Under the pieces are notes generated by a model, which worked only from the letters and a program-made list of their open reading frames with translations, ran no database searches and was not told where the DNA came from. The translations under genes were made by a program, and so were the position numbers. This document shows, piece after piece, positions 24,290-34,963 of a stretch of DNA of 64,000 bases; positions within the stretch are counted from its first letter, which is position 1; every line of letters starts with the position of its first letter. Source of the DNA: Bryoerythrophyllum caledonicum (taxonomy: Eukaryota; Streptophyta; Bryopsida; Pottiales; Pottiaceae); assembly GCA_963971425.1 (NCBI GenBank), contig OZ020515.1, positions 12,788,291-12,852,290 of the forward strand, in the 5' to 3' direction.

Positions 24290-24467
24290 CGGTTGGTTGA
24301 CTTGTGGTTCTTTGGTTTCTTGTTACATAGTGTCTACCCTCAAGAGAGGGAAGTAGTTCCAGCTCACTAATTCCTTGTCCTGTGGGCATGGTCTTAGTAG
24401 TGGAACGAACAGACACTTTATTCACGCCGGCCTCCTTCGGAGACCGGCGTTCTTCTTCTTCTTCATT
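24290..24467 (+). mobile_element. 178-bp tail of the same LINE, with target-site duplication
   Basis: This stretch is homologous to 7060-7242: 'gttacatagtgtctacc', 'gggaagtagttccag', 'cattgttccttgtcc'-type UTR sequence, the terminal hairpin (24424-24450) and a (TTC)n tail. It is flanked by a perfect 11-bp duplication, TTATACATGAG at 24279-24289 and 24468-24478. It is an extremely short insertion that kept only the 3' end, implying that the last ~180 nt suffice for retrotransposition in cis or trans. Confidence 0.88.
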
Positions 24468-25061
24468 TTATACATGAGAAGGTGCTATAGGTGGCCACAA
24501 TATTCTACATGTATGGTGTCATATTGAACATGATAAGATTCAAATGTTGAAGTAACCCCGAAATAAAAGATGTTAGTTGAAGATGTCATTGTCAGGCCAA
24601 AGGTGTATGCATCGCTATACATCAACATATAATTTTTATTCTACAAAGTAAAATACAAGCATGTAATATGGAATCCAACTAACGCTGAAGGCTTAACTTT
24701 GAGTGTGGAATAAAAAAACTTGCACTGATTCCAGTGAATGCAAATTATAGTGGTCCACCTCAATTCCCAATCCACATCAAATCATGCACCTCGGAATATA
24801 GTGTGGGATGAATCAAAATTGTAGACGCAAAATTACTGTGGAGTGATGGAGAAGTGGCGGTGAATAGTGGTGAGATGGCAATAGGAGGCTAGGAGTGGGA
24901 GATATTTGGAAATGAGCGGTGGTGAGGTGGTAGTGAGCGGCTTGACACATGTTGAAATGTGTCCACATTATCTGTGTTCAAATACTAGAATTGATGTGGT
25001 CACATATTTTCACCCACATTACAAATGCATTCACACTGTATGCAATGAAATGTGTGGTTCC

Positions 25062-25150
25062 ATACTACTTATCCTTTATCCGGTGGACATCGACTTAGTA
25101 GTGGAACAAACAAACACACTATACACGTCAGCCTCCATCAAAGTCTAGAG
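25062..25150 (+). mobile_element. degenerate third copy of the LINE 3' end
   Basis: 'tccggtggacatcg.cttagtagtggaac.aacaaacac' and 'acacgtcagcctcc' align with the 3' UTR of the other two copies. The hairpin's right arm is eroded ('atcaaagtct') and no (TTC)n or target duplication remains. An older insertion of the same family. Confidence 0.65.
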
Positions 25151-25376
25151 CTCGTTTTAAAATTGATTTCGTGCATGCGTGCACGCGGTCAAGCTTATAT
25201 ATCTTTTTCGAAAATTTTGGAAGCTCCACTTCAATACTTTAATTTTATATTTTACTTTAATACTATTTATAACATTGTACTAGTATCCAATAAATATAAG
25301 CTCAAATGATGGAATGAACATACGCTCTACTCACGGGACTTATTATTTTGAACGAAACTTTTCATCCAAGTAACCA

Positions 25377-25470
25377 GATATCCGGGCTTGTGAGATACCC
25401 GTAGCGACAACCTAGGTCGTGGGATATCCGGATGGGTCACAAGATACCCGGGGAGATACGACCTAAAACT
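25377..25470. repeat. two tandem ~47-bp units upstream of OST5
   Basis: GATATCCGG occurs at 25377 and 25423, and AGATACCCG at about 25393 and 25442, with 'gacctaggtcgtg'/'gagatacgacct' between and after. The GC-rich unit differs sharply from its AT-rich surroundings and lies about 240 bp upstream of the OST5 start codon. A regulatory role is only a guess. Confidence 0.55.
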
Positions 25471-25709
25471 GTCACTGGAACTAAATATCATTATCTACGT
25501 TAGTGGTAGATACCAGAAACGAAATGTACGTCTCTGGTAGACTAGACGTGGGACTTGAAAGTCTTCGCGATGTGGTTGTAAGAAGAAGGTTGTGGTTTTG
25601 TTGCAGGGCCAAGCTCGCATCGGCCATTGCCATAGCCATCGCCATCGCACACAACGACCTTCGCTTACTCTCACATACGAGCGCCTTCTCCTTCCACGAC
25701 TCATCAACC

Positions 25710-26708
25710 ATGGCGATCGGATCCGTAAGTACACTAAACTCTTGTTTTCAATGCAGTGCTTGCAAGGGTTTTACCGACTTGCTTCCACGCTTTAGACTTG
25801 GTGTTGGGGGTGATGAAGGAGCGTGTTTTCATGTCGGAGTTTGCTCAAGTTTATGTGCCGCGCTCTCCTTTTGAGCCGATCGCGTGAGAATACTGTGTTG
25901 TTACTGGGATTAGGGTTTCGTGGTAATGCCTTGATTAGCTTTCAGGTACTTGATTGCATTCCTTTTCTGGTGTTGAAATGCAGGGTGAGGTTGGGATCCC
26001 TATTTACAGCCCGGTTCCCGAGTCTCTGTACCCTCTGTTGGCGGTGCTCCTGCTTACAATCGGGCTCCTATTGACGGCGTCCTTTTTCATGTAAGAGATT
26101 GGTTTTCGTGTTTTGGTTATGACAGAATGCAAATTGGTTGCATCTAGACCTTTCATCGTGAGTTTGCACAGCCATGTCTGCTGCTCACACCTTTGTTGAC
26201 TGCGGCACCTTTCTTCGTACTTTTCATCTATTTGCATGATGTTTATGGATAGACATCAAAATTATGTATGTATACAAGCACTGACTATATTTAACTTATG
26301 GAATTTCATGAGCAGTTATGAGGTGACTTCGACTAAGTTGAGTCGAAGTCTGGTCCAGGAGTTTGCAACCGGTGGTGCGGCTTCCGTCTTTCTGGTATCA
26401 TACCTCACACTCACATTGCTGCTACGAGGCTTTGATGTTCTTTTTACACATTCCTTTTCAATGCTGTGATTGTGTTCTGTGATGATTTATGTTGAGTGGG
26501 AGTAGGGCCTTTATTGTCCTGCACTTTGATACTCTGTAATATGTCACCGAGACTGCTTCTGCCAAGTTTTTTTCTTATAGATTTTTCCGGCTTCATAGGA
26601 TACTGGTATGGTTTTGGAGACATTCTTTGCTAACATATTCTCACGTGGATTCTCTTACAGGGCTTTGGGACGCTCTTCTTGCTGCTATGGACGGGAGTTT
26701 ATGTTTGA
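25710..26708 (+). CDS. OST5: oligosaccharyltransferase small subunit, OST5/TMEM258 family (82 aa)
   Basis: Small two-helix membrane subunit of the ER oligosaccharyltransferase complex, which transfers the dolichol-linked glycan to asparagines. Four coding exons: 25710-25724, 25984-26090, 26316-26394, 26661-26708 (TGA). Phases fit. The first exon encodes only MAIGS. Helix 1 is 'LYPLLAVLLLTIGLLLTASF'. The family signature 'YEVTSTK' follows, and helix 2 is 'SVFLGFGTLFLLLWTGVYV', closely matching human TMEM258 ('YEVTSTK', 'LFLLLWVGIYV'). Length equals that of the family (about 80 aa). The product is too small and split for an ORF scan to find. Start chosen as the only ATG giving the correct N-terminus; a 5' region with a GGCGAT/CCATCGCCATCGC-type run precedes it. 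Confidence 0.93.
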
Positions 26709-27809
26709 TGTGCTTGGGCATATACCTTCTGTGATGAAGTTTCTAGGGTTTTAGACTCAGTGAGTACAAACATGAAGAGATTTGGTCTTCATGAGATCTC
26801 AGCTGCTAGAAAATTTTCAAGTAACAAGGTCGGGATTTTCTTTGTGAAATATTGGTTGTAGCAAGACCATGTAGTATCTGAGGGAACGTGAGACTGCAGC
26901 TATTGTTTGCGCCCATACTCAATTCTATCGGTTACTCTTTTGCCTCAACCTGTGTTCATTGCCATGTTATGCAGCATCTGTGTTGATTTCTTCTCCTAAA
27001 CTCATCTTGGTGATTGGAAAGAAGGGTCCATCTGTTGCGTGTTGTGAATGCCTTTCAACTTGCTTTGCAGGAGACGTATAGATGTTCGTAGATGAGTGCC
27101 GATTGAAATAGTAGAACATTTCTGTCGTGCAATGTACAATGATTTCTGCTGTGTGTAAATTTGGGAGTGGTTTTCTCTCCCCACTGGAGCCTGTAGATGC
27201 TGTTTTTGGCTCCCAGCTGGTCTGGTTTCTTCCGCCAGAGAGCAATTCTGCTCTGCATTGATATTAATGTTGCTTTACTTGGAAGTGTCTTCAGAAGTGA
27301 CTCGAGTCTCTACAAGACTCTAGATTGTACTGCCGTGTCAAAGATGTAAGTTTCCAACCCTAGTGTTTTTTTTTTTTAGTTTATTCTCTACAGTTGTCCA
27401 TGCTGTTCCTAAAATGTTCTAGAATTAAAGAAGACTAGATTGCTCCTTTTTTCTATCTTGTTTAGTAACCCTTCTCGTGACTCTGCCTTACATTAACGGC
27501 AGAAAACCTGAAAACGACGTGGATCGGTTGCGGTAAGCACCTCACTAGACATTACTGTCAGCAAGCAGTGCTTTTTTCAGTTATTCCATGATTGAGATAG
27601 TCTTTCGCTTCACCAATCATATTGCTCTGCCTCCATTGAATTTGGCCCGCTGCTTTTGGCCTGCTCAGCACTTTCAGCCGCTTCCTGTAAATCCTTGCCC
27701 TGTCATTGATATTGGAGCCATGGAGGTGTTGGAATTCTTAGGTGAGCACCTGCACTCACTGTTGTGACCATACTAACGTGTGCTGTTCTCAACTGATGAA
27801 GGTCGCATA
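26709..27809. other. 3' regions of OST5 and of the convergent STAT-like gene
   Basis: OST5 (plus) and the next gene (minus) are convergent. This 1.1 kb probably holds both 3' UTRs. Short ORFs here have no family resemblance. Confidence 0.4.
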
Positions 27810-29444
27810 TCAGAGGCTGAATCCTCTGGTCAGACTTTCAATCCACGACGAAGACTGGAAGATGATGCTGTGCATTCGAGCCTCATCTTCCATAAGCCGC
27901 CTCCGTTTCATCCGAAGCTCTTCTTTTCTTCGCTGCACCTCGCGGCTCACCTCCTGCAAGCTCACCTCGATGTACTGTAAGGACTTCTCCTCTTCCTCTA
28001 AACTGATCTCCGTCAGGTTTCCGCCGGAGTTGAATTTCGGATCCACTGAGTCGTTAGTGCAGGCTCCCATGGGGTAACCCTGCAGCATGGATTCCACTTT
28101 CTGCTTGATCCCCGCCGGTGACGCTGACCTCAGTTGCTGGAGCCGTTCCAGAAGGGCAGTGTGGGAGGAAGTGGGACCTTCGCACGCGGTCGCTTGCTGC
28201 AGGTGCCGCTTGAATGCTGGAGGAGGGCTGCCGGACATGCCCAGCTGGAAATCCGTCATGGGGAGCTTGCACGCTCCCACGGTGGCGTAGGGGCGGAAGG
28301 GCCGGTTGACGGGCGGCGACAGGATGTTGCCCATGGGTCTGCTCGCGTCCAGAGGCGAGGGCTGTGTTCTGGAGCTTGGGTCCTTGTTCTCTATGCAGCT
28401 CTCAGACGTCAAAGCGCCGGAGGTGGGGCTGCCTGACTCCGGGGAGAGACGCAACGACAACGTGCTTCTGTCGAAAGCCTGCATCTTGCCTAGATTGGAT
28501 TGCTGCAGGGAGCAGAGCTGCGTGCAGGAAAGCGACCCCAGGGCCCCATGGTGGTCGTTCTCGCCTGCAAATCTGTCCATGTTTGTCATGTGGTTTCTCA
28601 GGTTGCTGGTGATGCTCTGCCCAGGTGAATTCTCGTACAGTATCAGAGCAGGCGGGCCCTGCCTCTCCGTCCCTTGCTGCCCCTTGGGAGACAGGTAGTG
28701 CATGCTCGTGACGGAGCTCGAGCGGGAGGAGTTTTGGACCTGCTGGATTCGTCCTGGCGTTGTGGCCGCCTCGTTGTCACTGCTGGAGGCCGGGGAGGTT
28801 GATTTCGGCGGACTGTGGTCGATGTTCCCGGTGCTGCGAGGCATGGAGCAGGGGGACACAACCGCGGAAGTTCCTTCACTGTGGTTGCCATGCAAGGAAG
28901 GGCCCATGGAGATGGATGTCACCTGCGTCCTCTTCCGAGAGATGCTTCGGATGGGCTTCGAGTAGCAAGGCTGGCACACCGGGGTGGAGTCCGGGGGTAC
29001 TTGTGGGGTGAAGCAGATGCAAAACAGCCGGTTGTCGCACTTGGACGACAGGAGCGAGATGGCTAGCTTGAACGACGCCCGCCCGGACACCATTCGAGTG
29101 GGCCTGTCCTGAGCCGGAAACTCCACCCCGTTAAACGTCGTGAACAGCGGCGGCTCCGCCAGAAAGGGCTTCTCGTCTCGAACCACAGGGCTGTGGTCAT
29201 GGGCGTACGCCACCGATGCGACGATGGCCATGTCGCGCGACATCAAGCTTCCCTGCTCATCCAGAAGGTGAACATTCAGCACAAACTTGCGCCGGCAAGA
29301 GGCCTTCCCTCCCAGCACCGTCAGAACCTCGGAGCTCTTCCCAATACCCATCGCCTCCGAAGCCACCGACGACACCAGCCTGCACATCTCGTTGGATGCT
29401 ATCTTGGGACCTTGGCCACTTCCGGAACCGCAGACTGCCACCAT
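27810..29444 (-). CDS. intronless 544-aa protein with STAT/Rel-like segment and C-terminal coiled coil
   Basis: One uninterrupted ORF. The first ATG is at 29444-29442 and an in-frame stop lies just upstream, so no 5' coding exon is needed. Residues about 40-170 form a compact region ('KFVLNVHLLDEQGSLMSRDM', 'PLFTTFNGVEFPAQDRP', 'ASFKLAISLLSSKCDNRLFC', 'KPIRSISRK'). It recalls the pre-SH2 segment of plant STAT-like SH2 proteins (Arabidopsis SHA/SHB), where 'LSSKCDNRLFCI' and 'PIRCISR' occur as I remember them. No SH2 domain is visible. The middle is Ser/Pro-rich and probably disordered. The C-terminus has a charged helix ('EISLEEEEKSLQYIEVSLQE' continuing to 'RKEELRMKRRRLMEDEARM'), likely a coiled coil. 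A nuclear regulatory role is inference. Codons are GC-rich compared with the flanks. It could also be a plant-specific family I do not know by name. Confidence 0.65.
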   Translation of the reverse strand: MVAVCGSGSGQGPKIASNEMCRLVSSVASEAMGIGKSSEVLTVLGGKASCRRKFVLNVHLLDEQGSLMSRDMAIVASVAYAHDHSPVVRDEKPFLAEPPLFTTFNGVEFPAQDRPTRMVSGRASFKLAISLLSSKCDNRLFCICFTPQVPPDSTPVCQPCYSKPIRSISRKRTQVTSISMGPSLHGNHSEGTSAVVSPCSMPRSTGNIDHSPPKSTSPASSSDNEAATTPGRIQQVQNSSRSSSVTSMHYLSPKGQQGTERQGPPALILYENSPGQSITSNLRNHMTNMDRFAGENDHHGALGSLSCTQLCSLQQSNLGKMQAFDRSTLSLRLSPESGSPTSGALTSESCIENKDPSSRTQPSPLDASRPMGNILSPPVNRPFRPYATVGACKLPMTDFQLGMSGSPPPAFKRHLQQATACEGPTSSHTALLERLQQLRSASPAGIKQKVESMLQGYPMGACTNDSVDPKFNSGGNLTEISLEEEEKSLQYIEVSLQEVSREVQRRKEELRMKRRRLMEDEARMHSIIFQSSSWIESLTRGFSL

Positions 29445-31652
29445 GTCCTCAGTTTTGTCCACGTACTTTGTTTTGCACGTTCAGAAGACGCCTCTCAGGC
29501 CACGCAACTTCTCAGCTCCTCTAGCTGAAAGCCCGGAACTCTGGAGCTCCTCGGGAACATCGCCTCATATTATGGTATTTGTGATGCTCCATCAAATGCT
29601 GTTCAAAGGTAGTCATGCAGAGAGACTAGTCGTGTAGGCTCCCAATTATAGGCACTTTCAGAAATTTCGCTTTTCTGTTGCGACATCTTCACTAAGTTCT
29701 CGCATCGAAGAAGGTCGTCAATATGCAGTACGTATATTTATTTTCTTCTGGAGCTGTTTGCATTGATGACATTGTCAACGCCTTGCTCGCAGACGCAAAA
29801 GCGAAAATTGACGGGGCTCGTTCAAATATGACACGAGCTGGACTCGGCATCATGTATTCGACGGCTCTGTGTTAAACGGAAACGACCTGGGTCAGGATAC
29901 AGCAAGACCAGCACTTGCGTCTCTTAAGGTATAGGACTTTCCCGGACTTTAAGGTATATGCGACAGTGGTCTGTTTTTCTATGCTCAAAATATCACAACT
30001 GCAAAAGTTTTCTGTTTTCAGCTCTGGGTTTATCTGTTCTACCAACTCATGAGAGCCCCGATTTGGAGCATGGCGAGAAATATTTATACCTGCGTCTCAT
30101 GAAGCTGTCGGAGGATAAGTCATTGATTCGCTCCAAATTCTCAGGAAGGTGGATAATTCTTCGAACGAGTGGGTTGGGACGCAGAAACTGGTCAGGCTCC
30201 TAAGCTGATGCCTTCCGTTATCTTACAACTGCTCCGTTGGGGAGCGTTTTGGAGAGGGTGCTTCTGTCTCTGGCTGCCCACTTCTCCACCATGACAATCT
30301 GGAGGTTTGGCCGGATTTTCCCAGACCGCAGGTGAAGAAGAGAGAGGGACCCGGGGGAATGTTTCTACAGCTCTCATGAGACGGAAGGGCTGTCACACTG
30401 GATGAGGCTTCGGAGTTTGGGAGTGCGACTGTTCTCTTCCTTGCCCTTCTGAACGGACAACTCAACCTCCGAAGATAAAGGAACTGCAGAAGTGCAACTG
30501 TAAGGCTGCTACATGCAACTCCGAATGATTCCTGTACTCGCCTGTCCCAGCGATGGTTGCCCTCGGACAGTGTGATGGTGTATTTGGACCGGCTGCTTTG
30601 TTGGACTGCCCTCCCACCGTGGCGAGCCAGGTGAAGTGGAAGCTCTGGATTGGGCCGTCTCCGGTGTGACAACCCTTGGTTCTACTGGTTTACCCAAGTG
30701 CTGTGGATTGACAGAATGTTCTTGCCCCGAACACTTCAAACTACCATGTGTGTGGCCATTCACTGGGAGAAGCAGCACTGGATGGATAGAGAGAGGTTGA
30801 CTTGATCATTCATTTGCGTGGTTTTGGTGCCTGGTGGGTCTCTTATTCATTTTTTGGTGTCTCCACCCGAATGGATGGATGGATGGAGTAGCTCTCGGTT
30901 AGGTCATAATCGACAAAGGCAAACGGCAGCACTGGACATCGTATCACATGTACGGTGGCGACTCCGTCTCCTACTTGGTGATCTCCATGGAGCTGTGCAG
31001 TGGCCGTGACGATGGATCTCTTCACTAACCGCGGAGCCATAGTGGTGGTGCAACAGTTAGATTACAAGAAAGTGGATTCCGGGACAGTTATAGTGCTGGC
31101 CTCACCATTCCTGCAGTTGCAACCGTGCTTGCTAACTGTGCGCCTTTTACCCCTCCTGCCCTCGAAACCGAGACAGTTTCCTTTAACTGTAAGCCATTCA
31201 ACCTCGTTCACACGTTAGGGTTTTTCCCAAGGCCGAGGTTTGTCGAAGAGAACGAAGATGGCATTCCGTTTCCTTTCACTCGTGAGGTGCTCTTCGCTGC
31301 AAATCTCTTACGTGTTTGAGCTCATGCATTTCAGCTAGCGTAGAGAACATGAGATGCTATGGTTGAGTTCATTGGCGTTTACGCATCCACAGACCACCCC
31401 TCACTCAAAGCCCGGGATGTCACCCAGTTCCAGGAAGAGGTAGACCCAAATTTTCCAACTGGTTTTTAGCTTAAACCTCCTATGTTGTGCATCAGGTTTC
31501 CGCACCTGGGGGATTCTGTTACAGCAACCTTAAGTGGAGCAATTGGCAAGGGAACCCGAGCGATGGGCACACACCTGGGTAGCAAATGAAACACGGCCAT
31601 CGTTGCGCTGATCGCCATCCATCCAGCAGCCACTGCCCCAAACCGCCAGTGC
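29445..31652. other. upstream region of the STAT-like gene, no gene recognised
   Basis: Balanced base composition and several short ORFs on both strands, none with domains or splice partners. It probably contains the promoter and 5' UTR of the 27810-29444 gene. An ATGG microsatellite ('atggatggatgg') lies near 30871. Confidence 0.4.
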
Positions 31653-32410
31653 TAATGAAAACTGACACAGGATAACTACTTTGGAAGTCTGTCGCATTGA
31701 GTGCCGTGGCAGGTGCTTGGAGTGGCAGTTGGGAGACTCTGGCGAACTCGCATTGGCCAACTCAACTGCAGCCTAACCGCACCATCGAGCTTCGCGGACC
31801 TGTTCAGTGTTGAGCTCAGACTCAGACACGACGACCACGCACTCTTGCAGCGCTTGTGAGTTGCTGACTTTCTCATCCATCGTTTTACGTTGGCTAGTAA
31901 TTACACAATGCTGTCCTTCAGTTTACAAGTTTGAAGTCAACGTAATGTGCAAGCTGGGTGAGACAGGTTGTTTCCATAATCAGGCCTCCTTGCACATTAC
32001 CAGGCATAAAAGAGTTTTCCTGAAAGTCGTGTTTTCCTAGGGTGGAACTTGACCTGTGTCAGGCAGATACTGTGTCTTTTTCTAAACACAAACTCAGTTT
32101 GAGATCTATAAGTTGAATTTTTCGCAGGGTGAGAAAATCTCACCCTGCGTATTTCCTAATAAAAACTGACACAGGATAACTACTTTGGAAGTCTGTTGCA
32201 TTGAGTGCCGTGGCAGGTGCTTCGAGTGGCAGTTAAGAGGCTCTGGTGAACTCGCATTGGCCAACTCAACTGCAGCCTAACCGCTCCATCGAGCTCAGAC
32301 TCAGACACGACGACCACGCACTCTTTGCAGCACTTGTGAGTTGCTGGCTTTCTCATCCATCGTTTTACGTTGGCTAGTCACAGTAGTAATCACAGAATGC
32401 TGTTCTTCAT
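31653..32410. repeat. direct duplication, about 260 bp per copy, 505 bp apart
   Basis: Copy 1 (about 31655-31920) and copy 2 (about 32162-32410) are nearly identical: 'aactgacacaggataactac', 'gcattgagtgccgtggcagg', 'catccatcgttttacgttgg' appear in both in the same order. Copy 2 lacks about 24 bp ('cttcgcggacctgttcag...') present in copy 1. Neither copy has a supported ORF. The high identity points to a recent event or gene conversion. Confidence 0.85.
32123..32149. repeat. perfect 12-bp stem hairpin before duplicate copy 2
   Basis: CGCAGGGTGAGA, loop AAA, TCTCACCCTGCG. It lies about a dozen bases upstream of the second copy of the duplication. It could be an element terminus, a recombination scar or a transcript hairpin. 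Confidence 0.7.
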
Positions 32411-34184
32411 CATCGGAAATAAGTATTTTGCTCAGTTTTAAAAAGAAGAAGGGTATAATTAGAAAGAGAAGGTAACTCTCAGTTAGTAAAACATTTATTC
32501 TAATCACTCTGAAGGGAGTCTGAATATGGACTTGTAAGTTGTTCACTGTTGGTTTTAGGCTGCAATTCGCGAGCTTTATATCGTAAGCACTGAAGGAATT
32601 TTGCTATGGCGACCTTGAATTTGGTGGCTTGTTGGCACTTTGATAGGATCCCAAATTCAAGGCTCAAAGTTGAATAATTTCCAATTTCTTATTTACTTGC
32701 TAAGTACGGTATTCCACAAAACTACCAGACGCTCTCTTAACAATCAAAGTTCAAGAACTTTCACCTTGACTAACCAATTCCATCTTTCAAGAGCACATAC
32801 AACTCACATTTGTGACATGAACACCTTATGTTGTATATCATTCCTACACTAGGGTTGGTACCCGTCGGAACCAACCCTAGTGTGTTAAATTTACGTTTGT
32901 ATGTTTTGTATTTTAAAACCTATAAGCTCAAATCGAATCTAAATCGAATCAAGTACATTCCCCGTTGTCATCAACTCACCGGGGCAATCCCAAGTTAAAT
33001 AAACATATGTAAATGCAAAAATAAAACTTACCCATTATATATGCATTATTTATTATATATACCTACTATTCACTTTAAACACCCATTATTTATTTTAGAT
33101 ACGTGTTATTGTCTTTAGATAAGTATCATTTATTTTATGTACCCGAGGTAGTATATTGTGTAGTTTCAATATGTTGGAAATTATGGTTTTATTTTTCTAT
33201 TTTTGATATATAATACAATTTTAAAACTCAATAAGCCAAATTTGAATAAAAAGGCACTATTAAGGATTCCTCCAAAGGGCACTGTAAAGGATTCTTCCAA
33301 TCGGCACATATGGAGGATTCTTTCAAAGTTCACATTCAATTCAAAAGGCACATTTGATTCAAATGGCAATTCCAAAGATCACGTGACCAGGAGCGGCGGA
33401 CGGATAGGTTGTCGCCTATTATATAGGTAGAAATTTGATGTAGTGAATGAAAAATGAGTTGCCGAATTTGGTCTTCTAAATATAAATAGAAGTATAGAAA
33501 TAATGACTTGGATTCGTACATTTCTTGGAAACAAAGATAAGCACTAAGCTAATTCAACATGCATGTTGGATACCCCATTTCTTTTGCTAGTGTTGGTCCA
33601 GCAATCCCAACAAAGTCCCTTGTCTCTCCGTGTTTCCTATCGAGGGTGGCATCGCTACCTTTGCCCTTGGATTGACCCACAATCCAACCCTACTCCGTTC
33701 CTGCCCAATAGTATTCTCTATGTGCTTTGTTGTGAGAAAGGTTCCAAACATGTAGTACAAATAGATTTGTTAAAGTAGCAATCTCTCATGCAACACAATC
33801 AAAGTTTTCACAAGGATGCTCAAGTGGAGGAAAACTAAATCCCTAAGAGATCCAAGTCCTACAACATACATTTCATATTCACTAGCCCCTCTGCGTGAGA
33901 TTTGTAAGCTCTTCAATTGCCTTACTCCTCTCAAGTCCAACACTTGTGCACTAAATCCAAATTTCAAACACATTGATCAGCTCCAAACACTTCAACAAGA
34001 TAGAACATAACATAACTATTCAAACTACCCCATCTTGCCTAACTTTTACACAATTCCTACTTTGGGTTCAACAACCACTCCTATTCCAACAAGTATCTAC
34101 TTCCAATTTCATCACAACGCCTCCAATTGTTTCATACCTCACCATTGGAAAACCTTACAATAACTTTTGGATTTGTATTCGTAA
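32411..34184. other. AT-rich intergenic DNA with one strong hairpin
   Basis: No gene is recognised. ACACTAGGGTTGGT (32846-32859) pairs perfectly with ACCAACCCTAGTGT (32870-32883) across a 10-nt loop. Diverged short direct repeats of the type 'cccattatttatt' fill 33030-33150. ORFs near 33.56-34.0 kb look like noise or old transposon debris. Confidence 0.5.
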
Positions 34185-34598
34185 GAGCATCTCCATCCCT
34201 GGCGGGGAATTTTCCACGCCAGGGCGATAACGATGCGTGGAGAGCGGGGACGGGAGTGACATTGTTCAGGAGGGTGTGTACTCGAAGAGGGGAAAGGGTG
34301 GGCCGGGGAAACGGCAGCTTCACTTTATAGAAAGTAAGACGAACCAGAGTTTGGAGAAGTCATGTCAAGTGACGCAGCCAATCAAAAGAAGACATGCGGC
34401 ATACACTGATTGGACGAGGAAAGCACCATATATTGACGTCGGGACGGTATCCCAAGCAAATTCCCTGCGCATGTGTTCAAGGAACGGCAACCCGGCTACC
34501 TGTTTCCCTGCTTTCCAGTGACTGTTGCAAGTTCAACTCACTGCATCACTCCACATTTGGAATTTTCCCCGGGGCCCAGTGCCCCGGTGGAGATGCTC
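34185..34598. mobile_element. MITE, PIF/Harbinger-like (414 bp, TAA target duplication)
   Basis: Terminal inverted repeats GAGCATCTCCA (34185-34195) and TGGAGATGCTC (34588-34598) are flanked by TAA at 34182-34184 and 34599-34601. Subterminal blocks also mirror each other ('ggcggggaattttcc' near the left end, 'ggaattttccccgggg' near the right). There is no transposase. The 3-bp TAA duplication and size fit non-autonomous PIF/Harbinger elements. Internal base composition is distinctly GC-richer than the flanks. Confidence 0.85.
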
Positions 34599-34963
34599 TA
34601 AGCCTCCTCAACACTTGTTGCAACATTTGTGGCATGCCTCCTACTCCAAACTCAACGTGACATACTTTGCCTTCAAACTCCTCAAAGTACCCCTTATTCC
34701 CAATATTCGAATAATTCCTTAACAGAGTGGTTTCATTCGTGACAAACGAGAGCTACTATCACTACATTCCCAGGCACTAAAACATCAAAAGATTTAGCTT
34801 AATTCAGTTCACAGTTTAAATAAGCGAGTATGTATTGAACAATGTTCTGGAGCTTGAATGAGAATCGAAGACTGTAGCAACGCAGTTGACTCTTTCAATA
34901 GGCAGCTCATTTTTCACAGGTTGTCGAGAATTCGCAGCGAGGTAGCAAACTGACTTGCGCCAT

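Noticed and set aside
29958..31319. several 60-150-codon ORFs on both strands
   Set aside because: No recognisable domains, mutually overlapping, no consistent splicing; treated as intergenic.
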